The translations under genes were made by a program, and so were the position numbers. From positions 62,001 to 126,000 of the forward strand of contig NZ_BMLM01000001.1 of NCBI RefSeq assembly GCF_014645235.1: a stretch of DNA of 64,000 nucleotides, in the 5' to 3' direction. Shown here one piece after another: positions 25,364-32,659 of the stretch. A model generated the notes under the pieces. The model was not told the origin of the DNA. It searched no databases and saw nothing but the letters and a program-made list of their open reading frames with translations. The number at the start of each line of letters is the position of its first letter. Positions within the stretch are counted from its first letter, which is position 1. The stretch is from Agrococcus terreus. Its GTDB lineage: Bacteria > Actinomycetota > Actinomycetes > Actinomycetales > Microbacteriaceae.

Positions 25364-25400
25364 GCCTCCGGCTCCTCCGTTCGTGGACCCGATGCTGACT

Positions 25401-25426
25401 CGTGGACCCGAACGATCGGGTCCACG
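25401..25426. terminator. Perfect palindromic hairpin between convergent genes
   Basis: Eleven-pair perfect stem (CGTGGACCCGA / TCGGGTCCACG) with loop ACGA. A direct copy of TCGTGGACCCGA precedes it (from 25381) and a partial GGACCGGGTCCA follows (from 25432). It fits a bidirectional terminator and is related in core sequence to the larger hairpin at 26315-26372. Confidence 0.75.
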
Positions 25427-25471
25427 GCGCAGGACCGGGTCCAGCAGCGCTCCGGCGCGAGGCGGGCGGGC

Positions 25472-26239
25472 TCAGCCGGCGTCGATGTCGCCCTGCACGC
25501 GCCGGTAGGCCGGGTCGCGCAGCCGTCGCACCCAGTCGTACTGCTCGGTGCCCGGCAGCGGGTGGCGGCCGGCGTCGAAGCGCAGCAGCGCGTCGCGCGG
25601 GCCCGGCGCCCGGCGGAGCGTCAGCTCGCCGATGCGGTGCCAGTCGCCGCGCGGGCGCGCCGCGAGGACGGCGAGCCGCCACGGCTGCCGCTCGAGCCGC
25701 CGGGCGAGCGCATCCGGCTCGGCGGGGAGGTCGTCGGGCGCGATCGTGCGCGCGGCGAGCAGCACCGGCCCGGTGGGCGTCCGGTACGGCAGGAGCGAGC
25801 CCAGCAGCGCCTTCGACGGCGAGCCGTGCGGCACGAGCCCGAACCGCCACGGCCATCCGACGCCCGTCGACGCGAGCTCGAGGTCGGCGGGGCGGCCGCC
25901 GCCGTCGAGCCGCACCGCGAGGCCGATCACGTCCGGCAGCGGCGCGGGCACGCCCGCCGAGCGGGAGGCGCGCGCGAGCACCGGCACCGCGTCCGCCGGC
26001 TCGTCGAGCCACGGCACGCCCGTCGCGAGGTCGCTGCCGGAGCGCGTCAGCGAGCCGTGCAGCACCACGCCGTGCGGGTGGATGGGATGCGGGCGACGCA
26101 CGGCCGCGAGCGCCGCGAACCCGGCGCCGAGCGCCCAGCCGATCGCGCGGGCGACCCCCGATCCGGGGCCAGCGCCTGCCGTCCCCCCGGTCGTCGCCCT
26201 GGCCGTCCCGCTGCTGCGCCGCTCCCTCGTGTCCCCCAT
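25472..26239 (-). CDS. Conserved hypothetical protein
   Basis: A 255-residue protein I do not firmly recognise. It has an N-terminal Gly/Ala-rich stretch with one possible membrane-anchoring segment (ARAIGWALGAGFAALAA, about residues 30-46), then HPIHPHGVVLHGSLTRSG, VPWLDEPADAVPVLARASRSAGVPAPLPDVIGLAVRLDG and a C-terminal LPGTEQYDWVRRLRDPAYRRVQ. The pattern resembles a family scattered in actinobacteria, sometimes loosely named phosphodiesterase, and recalls a catalase-like beta-barrel, but no catalytic residues can be assigned. It is flanked on both sides by related palindromic hairpins. Confidence 0.7.
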   Translation of the reverse strand: MGDTRERRSSGTARATTGGTAGAGPGSGVARAIGWALGAGFAALAAVRRPHPIHPHGVVLHGSLTRSGSDLATGVPWLDEPADAVPVLARASRSAGVPAPLPDVIGLAVRLDGGGRPADLELASTGVGWPWRFGLVPHGSPSKALLGSLLPYRTPTGPVLLAARTIAPDDLPAEPDALARRLERQPWRLAVLAARPRGDWHRIGELTLRRAPGPRDALLRFDAGRHPLPGTEQYDWVRRLRDPAYRRVQGDIDAG

Positions 26240-26314
26240 GCGGCGACCCTAGGGGCGCGGTCGGTGCGCGCCGTCCGAGCCCGCTGGACGCGGCCTCCGC
26301 GCCCGCACGATCGA

Positions 26315-26372
26315 GGACCCCTCCGCGCATCCGGGACCCGCTCGTGCGGGTCCTCGATGCGCGGAGGGGTCC
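26315..26372. terminator. Large imperfect hairpin (27-base arms)
   Basis: Arms 26315-26341 and 26346-26372 pair at 25 of 27 positions with loop TCGT. Alternative shorter perfect stems also exist (CCCGCACGA at 26302-26310 with TCGTGCGGG at 26342-26350; ATCGAGGACCC at 26310-26320 with GGGTCCTCGAT at 26348-26358). It lies just downstream of the APC permease gene and upstream of the 255-residue unknown gene, so it can terminate the former. Confidence 0.75.
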
Positions 26373-26396
26373 CGGATCCGAGGGGCGCCCGCGCGC

Positions 26397-27893
26397 TCAG
26401 CCCTGCGGCGTCACCGCCGGCAGGTCGGTCGCGCCCTCGCGGCCGAGCCGCGAGTGGCGGCGGCCGTAGAGCAGGTAGATGACGATGCCGATCGCGAGCC
26501 AGGCGAGGAACCGCACCCACGTGAGCGTCGTGAGGTTGAGCATGAGCCAGAGGCAGAGCCCGGCCGAGAGGATCGGCAGCACGGGCGACCACGGCACGCG
26601 GAAGCCGCGCGGCAGATCGGGGCGCGTGCGGCGCAGCACGACCACGGCGATGCTCACGAGCACGAACGCCGAGAGCGTGCCGATGTTGATCATCTCCTCG
26701 AGCAGCCCCACCTCGAAGAACGCCGCGACGACGGCGACGACGGCGCCGCCGATGAGCTGGATCCGCACGGGCGTCTTGCGCGCCGAGGTCTTCGACAGCC
26801 AGCGCGGCAGGAGGCCGTCGCGCGAGAGCGCGAACACGATGCGCGAGAGGCCGAGCAGCAGCACCATGATCACGGTCGTGAGACCGGCGAGCGCGCCGAG
26901 CGAGATGACGGCGGAGGCCCAGTCCTGGCCGACGAGGCGGAAGGCCGTCGCGAGCGACGGCTCCTCCTCGGCCGCGAGGTCGCGGTACGAGACCATGCCG
27001 GTCATGACGATCGAGACGAGCACGTAGAGCAGCGAGACGATGCCGAGGCCCAGGAAGATGCCCTTCGGCAGGGTGCGCTGCGGTTCCTTGACCTCCTCGG
27101 CGCTCGTCGCGACGACGTCGAAGCCGATGAAGGCGAAGAAGACGAGCGAGGCCGCGGCGAGCAGGCCGAAGACGCCGTACTGCGCGGGGGCCGCGCCCGT
27201 CATCCAGGAGAAGAGGGACTGCGTCCACGCATCCGTCGCGCCGCCCTCGGTGGGCACCGCCTCGGGGATGAAGGGCGTGAAGTTCGCCGCCTGCACGAAG
27301 AAGAGGCCGACGACGATGACGAACAGCACGATCAGCACCTTGATCACCGTGAAGACGGCGCCGACGCGCGCGGTGAGCTGCGTGCCCGCCACGAGCAGCG
27401 CGGTGAAGACGGCGACGATGAGGAACGCCGGCCAGCTGATGGTGAGGCCCGCGAGCTCGATCGTCGGCGCGAACGGCAGCCCGAAGGCCAGCAGCGCCTC
27501 GCCGAGGTAGACGCCCCAGTACTTCGCGAGCACGGCGGCGGCGGTGAACATCTCGAGGATGAGGTCCCACGCGATGATCCAGGCGAGCAGCTCGCCCATG
27601 GTCGCATAGGTGAACGTGTAGGCGGAGCCGGCGACGGGCACCGTGGAGGCGAACTCGGCGTAGCACATGATCGCCAGTCCGCACGTGACGGCGGCGAGGA
27701 TGAACGAGACGATGACGCTGGGGCCGGCGAAGTTCGCGGCGGCCTGCGCGCCGACCGAGAAGATGCCGGCGCCGACGGCGACGGCGATGCCCATGAGCGC
27801 CAGGTCCCAGGTGCCGAGGGAGCGCTTGAGGCTCCGCTCCGCGTCGTCCGCATCGCGGATGGATGCCTCCACCGACTTCACGCGCCAGTCCAT
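26397..27893 (-). CDS. APC-family amino acid permease
   Basis: A 498-residue permease with about 12-13 membrane helices. SLKRSLGTWDLALMGIAVAVGAGIFSVGAQAA is the family N-terminus (unwound helix 1), SAYTFTYATMGELLAWIIAWDLILE follows, and FFAFIGFDVVATSAEEVKEPQRTLPKGI is the conserved helix 6-loop. It is of the cationic-amino-acid-transporter-like (YfnA/CAT) type. The start at 27893 is preceded by GAGGAGGGGCGCG. Monocistronic, ended by a large hairpin. Specific amino acid unknown. Confidence 0.92.
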   Translation of the reverse strand: MDWRVKSVEASIRDADDAERSLKRSLGTWDLALMGIAVAVGAGIFSVGAQAAANFAGPSVIVSFILAAVTCGLAIMCYAEFASTVPVAGSAYTFTYATMGELLAWIIAWDLILEMFTAAAVLAKYWGVYLGEALLAFGLPFAPTIELAGLTISWPAFLIVAVFTALLVAGTQLTARVGAVFTVIKVLIVLFVIVVGLFFVQAANFTPFIPEAVPTEGGATDAWTQSLFSWMTGAAPAQYGVFGLLAAASLVFFAFIGFDVVATSAEEVKEPQRTLPKGIFLGLGIVSLLYVLVSIVMTGMVSYRDLAAEEEPSLATAFRLVGQDWASAVISLGALAGLTTVIMVLLLGLSRIVFALSRDGLLPRWLSKTSARKTPVRIQLIGGAVVAVVAAFFEVGLLEEMINIGTLSAFVLVSIAVVVLRRTRPDLPRGFRVPWSPVLPILSAGLCLWLMLNLTTLTWVRFLAWLAIGIVIYLLYGRRHSRLGREGATDLPAVTPQG

Positions 27894-28002
27894 CGCGCCC
27901 CTCCTCGTGGGTCCTCGAACGGCCAGGGCGGGCCGCCCGACGGACCATCCTGGCACCGCGTGGATGCCGCGCGGGACCCCCGACCTGCGGCCGCGGCGGC
28001 GC

Positions 28003-28440
28003 TCAGCCGGGCTGCATCGCCTGCGCGAGCATGACGAGGATGCCGCTCGGCCCGCGCAGGTAGGTGAGGCGGTACACGCCCTGGTAGTCGGCGACGCCGC
28101 GGAGCGGCGCGCAGCCGTGGCGCGCGGCGAGCGCGAGCGAGGCGTCGATGTCGTCGACCTGCAGCGCCACCCGGTGCATGCCGATCTCGTTCGGGAGCGT
28201 CGGCTCGGTCTCGATCGCGTCGGGGTGCAGCTGCTCGAACAGCTCGATGCGCCCCTGGCCGCCGGGCGCCTCGAGCATGGCGATGCGGGCGTGGTTGCCG
28301 TCGAGCCCGACCGCGGTGTCGGCCCACTCCCCCGACACCTCGTCGCGGCCGAGCAGCTCGAGGCCCAGGTCGGTGAAGAAGGCGATGGCGGCCTCGAGGT
28401 CGCGCACCGCGATGCCGACGTTGTCGATCCGGGTGGTCAT
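28003..28440 (-). CDS. VOC-superfamily (glyoxalase-like) protein
   Basis: A 145-residue protein with two beta-alpha-beta-beta-beta modules, closest in layout to methylmalonyl-CoA epimerases (RIDNVGIAVRDLEAAIAFF; MHRVALQVDDIDASL). The first metal-ligand His of the usual IDHVGIAV is Asn here, and the last ligand position (GPSGILVML) is Gly rather than Glu, so the metal site appears incomplete; His in MHRVAL and Glu in RIELFEQL remain. Enzymatic role is therefore uncertain. Single gene, divergent from pirin. Confidence 0.85.
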   Translation of the reverse strand: MTTRIDNVGIAVRDLEAAIAFFTDLGLELLGRDEVSGEWADTAVGLDGNHARIAMLEAPGGQGRIELFEQLHPDAIETEPTLPNEIGMHRVALQVDDIDASLALAARHGCAPLRGVADYQGVYRLTYLRGPSGILVMLAQAMQPG

Positions 28441-28520
28441 GCGCGCACGCTACCGACGCGACGTGCGGGCCACCAGGGCGGCGCCGGACCAGCACGGGCG
28501 GCGCGGCGTAGCGTGGGGCC

Positions 28521-29543
28521 ATGAGCAACGACGAGGCGACGATCGTCGAGGACAGCGAGCTGGCTTGCGTCGAGGAGGCGCTCGAGGCGGGCGTCGAGCT
28601 GCTGCTGCCCCGCGACGTGCCGCTCGGCGGCCCGCGGGCGATGCCCGTGCAGCGCGTGCTGCCGAACAAGCACCGCCACTTCGTGGGCGCCTGGTGCTTC
28701 GCCGACGCGTTCGGCCCGACCGACCTCGGCGGCGGGCCGGGCATGGACGTGCCCCCGCATCCGCACACCGGCCTGCAGACGTGGTCGTGGCTCGTCGACG
28801 GCGCGATCGAGCACCGCGACTCGGCCGGCGGCCGGCACACGGTGCGCCCGGGCGGCCTCAACCTCATGACCGCCGGACGCGGCATCGCGCACAGCGAGTA
28901 CTCGACGCCCGAGACGCGCGTGCTGCACGGCGTGCAGCTGTGGACGGTGCTGCCGCGGGGCGAGCGCGAGCGGGAGCCCTCGTTCGAGGGGCACGACGCG
29001 CTGCCGGAGGTCGAGCTCGCGCCGGGCGCGCGCGCGAGCGTGTTCGTGGGCTCGCACGCGGGCGTCACGGCCGCGGTGCCGTCGTTCACGCCGCTGCTCG
29101 GCGTCGAGCTGCGGATCGCGGCCGGTGCCGAGGCGCCGCTCGCGCTCGCGCCGGCCTTCGAGCACGGGGTGCTCGCGCTCACCGACGGCGTGCTCGTCGA
29201 CGACGTGCCCGTGCCCCGCGGCGCGATGGCCTACCTCGACCCGGGCCGCGAGCACGCGGTCGTCACCGGCGCGGCCGTCAGCGGCGAGGCCGACGCGGTC
29301 GCGATCCTCCTGGGCGGCGAGCCCTTCGAGGAGGAGATCGTCATGTTCTGGAACTTCGTCGGCACCGACCACGCGACGGTCGCCGAGGCGCGCGAGACGT
29401 GGATGCGCGAGCGCGAGGCGGCGGAGGGCGAGCGCGGGCGCTTCGGCACGGTCGTGGACGACGCGAGCGGCTCGCTGCCGAGCCCGCGCATCCCCGACGT
29501 CGAGCTGCTGCCGCGCGGCCGCGCGAAGCGGCGCGACCGGTAG
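28521..29543 (+). CDS. Pirin-family protein
   Basis: A 340-residue bicupin. The iron-site motif is visible as PPHPHTGLQTWSW with His-x-His and GRGIAHSEYS with His-x-x-x (His/Glu ligands). The C-terminal cupin includes GGEPFEEEIVMFWNFVG. Known pirins act as quercetinases or redox-sensing cofactors; the bacterial role here is open. The gene is monocistronic, starting about 60 bp after a TAGCGT -10-like element, and ends at a hairpin shared with the convergent membrane-protein pair. Confidence 0.9.
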   Translation: MSNDEATIVEDSELACVEEALEAGVELLLPRDVPLGGPRAMPVQRVLPNKHRHFVGAWCFADAFGPTDLGGGPGMDVPPHPHTGLQTWSWLVDGAIEHRDSAGGRHTVRPGGLNLMTAGRGIAHSEYSTPETRVLHGVQLWTVLPRGEREREPSFEGHDALPEVELAPGARASVFVGSHAGVTAAVPSFTPLLGVELRIAAGAEAPLALAPAFEHGVLALTDGVLVDDVPVPRGAMAYLDPGREHAVVTGAAVSGEADAVAILLGGEPFEEEIVMFWNFVGTDHATVAEARETWMREREAAEGERGRFGTVVDDASGSLPSPRIPDVELLPRGRAKRRDR

Positions 29544-29563
29544 CGGCCGGGGCTTCGGCCGCT
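29542..29563. terminator. Hairpin between pirin and the membrane-protein pair
   Basis: Stem AGCGGCC / GGCCGCT with an 8-base loop immediately after the pirin stop codon, in the 33-bp gap of convergent genes. Confidence 0.5.
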
Positions 29564-29576
29564 GGCCCGAGGACGC

Positions 29577-30479
29577 CTAGGCGGGTTCGGACCCGGCGGC
29601 CCGCGGCCGCCCGAGCACGAGCCAGCTCGCGGTCGCGCCGACGGCGGCGGTGAGCAGCCACAGCGGCGCATCGTGGAGCAGCCCGCCGCTGAGGTCGCCG
29701 AGGTCGGCGAGCGCCCAGCCCATGACGCCGTGCGCCGCGACGCGGCCGAAGAGGATGAGCGTCGCGGCGCCCAGCATGATGCCGAGCGCGGTCGCCGAGC
29801 GCGTGCCGGAGGCCCAGAGGCCTGCCGCCAGCAGCACGGAGCCCACGGCCCAGGCGACGGCGAGCGCGGCGACGAGCGGCACCGCGTGCCCCTCGCCGGC
29901 TCGCTCGAGCGCGAGGTGGACCTGCTCGAGCGGCAGCCCGGGCACGAGGCCGAGCGGCACGAGCACGATCCCGTCGGTCGCGACGACGCCGGCCGCTGCC
30001 AGCGCGACCGCGAGGCCGAGGAGCGCGCCACGCGGCTCGCGCCGGGTCGCGCGAGCGCGGAGGCCCGCCACGAGCACGCAGCCGGCGACGGCGACGAAGA
30101 CGAACGGCAGCATCTGCTGGATGCCGCCGCCGACGAACGCGAGCATCCCGGCGAGCGGCGCCGTCAGCAGACCCAGGGCGACCAGCACCGAGCCGCCGAG
30201 CCAGTCGCCGAGGCGGCGCGGCTCGGCGCGCACGAGGAGGACAGCCTGCGCGGCGCCGACGACGAGCATCCACAGCGCGGCGAGCGCCGTCGCGAGCGCG
30301 ACGAGCAGCATCGGTCCGCCGCCGGCCCCCAGCGCGGCGAGGGCGGCCGCGTGCGCGCCGACCAGGCCCGCGACGAGCCAGGCTCGGGCGCTGCGAGCGC
30401 GGTCCGCCTGCATGGAGGCGAGCGCGCGCGGATCCTCGGGCGCCGCAAGCGGACGCAGACGATCGAGGAGCCGCGCCAT
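29577..30479 (-). CDS. Multi-helix membrane protein, tandem paralog 2
   Basis: A 300-residue protein with about 8-9 hydrophobic segments. It begins MARLLDRLRPLAAPEDPRAL followed by ASMQADRARSARAWLVAGLVGAHAAA. Its N-terminus aligns closely with the neighbouring gene at 30489-31409 (LLDRLRP..PED..AL..MQADRAR.ARAWL.AG.VGAHAA), as does the C-terminus (GGLLHDAPLWLLTAAVGATASWLVLGRPR), so the two are tandem duplicates. They are 9 bp apart and co-directional. I recognise no catalytic motif or named family. Confidence 0.75.
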   Translation of the reverse strand: MARLLDRLRPLAAPEDPRALASMQADRARSARAWLVAGLVGAHAAALAALGAGGGPMLLVALATALAALWMLVVGAAQAVLLVRAEPRRLGDWLGGSVLVALGLLTAPLAGMLAFVGGGIQQMLPFVFVAVAGCVLVAGLRARATRREPRGALLGLAVALAAAGVVATDGIVLVPLGLVPGLPLEQVHLALERAGEGHAVPLVAALAVAWAVGSVLLAAGLWASGTRSATALGIMLGAATLILFGRVAAHGVMGWALADLGDLSGGLLHDAPLWLLTAAVGATASWLVLGRPRAAGSEPA

Positions 30480-30488
30480 GCTCGGTCC

Positions 30489-31409
30489 CTACGCCGGGTC
30501 CGCGGCGGGTGCCTCGGGGAGGTCCCGGTCGCGGGGACGGCCGAGCAGCAGCCAGCTGGCCGCGGCGGCGAGCGCCGTCGTGAGCAGCCACAGCGGCGCG
30601 TCGGCGATCGACATGCCGCCCGAGTAGCCGACGTCGCCGATGCTCATGCCGAGGCCGAACTCGGCGACCGGCCGCGCGACCAGGACGGCGGCGCCGGCGG
30701 CGAGCATCCAGCCGAGCGCGGCCCCGTCCTCGACCCCGGCCATCCAGAGCCCGACGGCCAGCAGCGCGGAGGCGACCATCCAGGCGGCCGAGACGTTCAC
30801 GATCCAGGCGATGCCATGGTCCTCGCCCGATGCCGCGAGCAGGGCGTAGGCCTCGCCGAGCGGGAGGTCGGGCATGAGCGTGGTCGGCATCAGGACCAGC
30901 CCATCGATCGCGACGAGCGCGGTGGCCGCGAGCACCGCCGCGAGCCCGAGCAGCGTCGCGCCCGGGGCTCCGCGCAGCCCCGGTCGGCGGACGCCGCGGA
31001 CGATGAGCGCGATGGCGACCGCCGCCATCGCCAGCGGCAGCATGACGATCGGGATGCCGAGAAAGATGAGCAGCAGGCCGCTGAGCGGCGCGGCCGCGAG
31101 GCCGAGCGCGACGAGGATGCCGATGCTCAGCTGCGCGCCGCGCCGGCTCGGCTCGGCCCGCACGAGCAGCACCGACTGCGCGATGCCCATGCCGAGCAGC
31201 GCGACCGCGAGCAGCGCGACGCCGATCGCGATCGGCAGCGTCGGCCGGTCGAGCGCGCCGAAGAGCGCCGAGGACGCCGCATGCGCGCCGACGACGCCGG
31301 CGAGCAGCCAGGCACGGGAGCTGCGCGCCCGGTCGGCCTGCATCGCGGCGAGGGCGTCCGCATCCTCCGGCGTCGGGAGGGGGCGGAGGCGGTCGAGCAG
31401 CGCGGACAT
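30489..31409 (-). CDS. Multi-helix membrane protein, tandem paralog 1
   Basis: A 306-residue protein with about 8-9 hydrophobic segments starting MSALLDRLRPLPTPEDADAL and ending ADAPLWLLTTALAAAASWLLLGRPRDRDLPE. It is the upstream copy of a duplicated pair with the gene at 29577-30479. The shared soluble N-terminal strip (RDRLRP..PED..MQADRAR) probably faces the cytoplasm. No function can be assigned; two copies with diverged middles may form a hetero-oligomer. Confidence 0.75.
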   Translation of the reverse strand: MSALLDRLRPLPTPEDADALAAMQADRARSSRAWLLAGVVGAHAASSALFGALDRPTLPIAIGVALLAVALLGMGIAQSVLLVRAEPSRRGAQLSIGILVALGLAAAPLSGLLLIFLGIPIVMLPLAMAAVAIALIVRGVRRPGLRGAPGATLLGLAAVLAATALVAIDGLVLMPTTLMPDLPLGEAYALLAASGEDHGIAWIVNVSAAWMVASALLAVGLWMAGVEDGAALGWMLAAGAAVLVARPVAEFGLGMSIGDVGYSGGMSIADAPLWLLTTALAAAASWLLLGRPRDRDLPEAPAADPA

Positions 31410-31516
31410 GCTCGGACGCTAGGGGATGCGGCTGAGAACCGGGCGGCGGGTCTCGAGACGGCAGCGCCCTGCGGGCGGCGCGGCCTCCTCGACCAGCGGA
31501 AGGACGGCGGGGGCGC

Positions 31517-32098
31517 CTACCCCTTCGCGGCCTTCGCGGCCGCCTTCGCCGCCTGCTTGGCCTTCCGCACCTCGGCGAGCGAGTCGGCGTCGACGATGTC
31601 GGCCACCGAGCGCTTCGCGCCCTCCTCGCCGTACGCGCCCGCGGCCTCCCGCCAGCCGGCGCCCTCGAAGCCGCACTGCTTGCCGAGCAGGGCGAGGAAG
31701 ATGCGCGCCTTCTGCTCGCCGAAGCCCGGCAGCGCCTGCAGCCGCCGCAGCGCCTCCGGCCCGTCGGGCGAGCCCTGGCGCCAGATCGCCGCGGTGTCGC
31801 CGCCCCAGTCGTCCACGATCGCCTGCGCGAGCTGCTGCACGCGCTTCGCCATCGATCCCGGGAAGCGGTGCACCGCGGGCTTCTCGGCCATGACGGCCTG
31901 GAACGCGTCCGGATCCATCCCGGCGACCTCGGCCGGCTCGAGCCGCCCGATCCGGTCGCGCAGCTTGGCGGGGCCGGCGAACGCGGCCTCCATGGTGATC
32001 TGCTGGTCGAGGAGCATGCCCGTGAGCAGGGCGAAGTCGTCCTCCGACAGCAGCGCGTCGGCCGCGGGATCCCCCGAGAGGTGCAGTGCTCGCGTCAT
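31517..32098 (-). CDS. HhH-GPD-type base-excision repair protein
   Basis: A 193-residue protein. TGMLLDQQITMEAAFAGPAKLRDRIG and the helix-hairpin-helix LQALPGFGEQKARIFLALLGKQ are the core of the HhH-GPD DNA glycosylase superfamily. The usual catalytic Asp/Lys pair is not obvious after the hairpin, and no iron-sulfur cysteines are present. The C-terminus ends in a Lys/Ala-rich tail (RKAKQAAKAAAKAAKG), likely a non-specific DNA-binding extension. Probable role is recognition or removal of damaged bases. Confidence 0.85.
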   Translation of the reverse strand: MTRALHLSGDPAADALLSEDDFALLTGMLLDQQITMEAAFAGPAKLRDRIGRLEPAEVAGMDPDAFQAVMAEKPAVHRFPGSMAKRVQQLAQAIVDDWGGDTAAIWRQGSPDGPEALRRLQALPGFGEQKARIFLALLGKQCGFEGAGWREAAGAYGEEGAKRSVADIVDADSLAEVRKAKQAAKAAAKAAKG

Positions 32099-32145
32099 GG
32101 CCCCAGCCTGGCACGTCGGCCCGCGACCGGCACCACGTGAACGAA

Positions 32146-32182
32146 CCGCCTCCCCGGGTGGTCACGACACCCGGGGAGGCGG
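32146..32182. other. Strong hairpin in a divergent promoter region
   Basis: Fifteen-pair perfect stem (32146-32160 with 32168-32182) and 7-base loop. It lies 48 bp upstream of the HhH-GPD start codon on one side and 147 bp upstream of the small membrane gene on the other. No gene ends here, so it is not an ordinary terminator; it may end an unannotated small RNA or act as an attenuator. Confidence 0.5.
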
Positions 32183-32328
32183 CTCTGGGTCGAGGGGACC
32201 CGGGGGCCCGGCCCCTCTGGCCTGTGTCCAGTGAAGCATCCCGTAACAGCGTCCGCAATCCCGGAACCGCATGATCGGCGCACCTTCCTCCATGCATCCT
32301 CCGAGCATGGCGCTGGGACGATGGAGGC

Positions 32329-32589
32329 ATGCAGACCAAGCGCTCCAACCCGTGGGGCTGGTGGGCGTTCTGGATCGGCCTCCTCGGCCTGATCCTCATG
32401 CCCATCCCGCTCTTCGTCGGCCTGATCCTCGGCGGCGGCCTCGCCGCGGTCGCGGCGATCCTCGCCGTCATCGCGCTCTTCAAGTCGCGCCACGCGGGCG
32501 GCCGCGGCATCGCCCCCGCCGTCGTCGCGGGCGTCTTCGTGCTCCTCACCTACGGCGGCATCTCGATCGGCGGCGGCGTCATCTGGTGA
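32329..32589 (+). CDS. Small two-to-three-helix membrane protein
   Basis: An 86-residue protein starting MQTKRSNPWGWWAFWIGLLGLILMP with hydrophobic segments at about 11-30, 34-50 and 62-84 separated by a basic loop (FKSRHAGGRG). The pattern is DUF4190-like. Function unknown. It sits 70 bp before the zwf-like gene on the same strand. Start ATG follows GATGGAGGC. Confidence 0.7.
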   Translation: MQTKRSNPWGWWAFWIGLLGLILMPIPLFVGLILGGGLAAVAAILAVIALFKSRHAGGRGIAPAVVAGVFVLLTYGGISIGGGVIW

Positions 32590-32659
32590 TGCCCCGCACG
32601 GCGCCCCGCAGCGGGTGGCGCCCAGCGCGCGTCGACCGGCGCGGTGCCAGACTCGGCGC

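Noticed and set aside
25300-25471. Short CRISPR-like array from the 17-bp repeats and palindromes
   Set aside because: The repeats are directly adjacent with no spacers, only two copies, and no cas genes are nearby.
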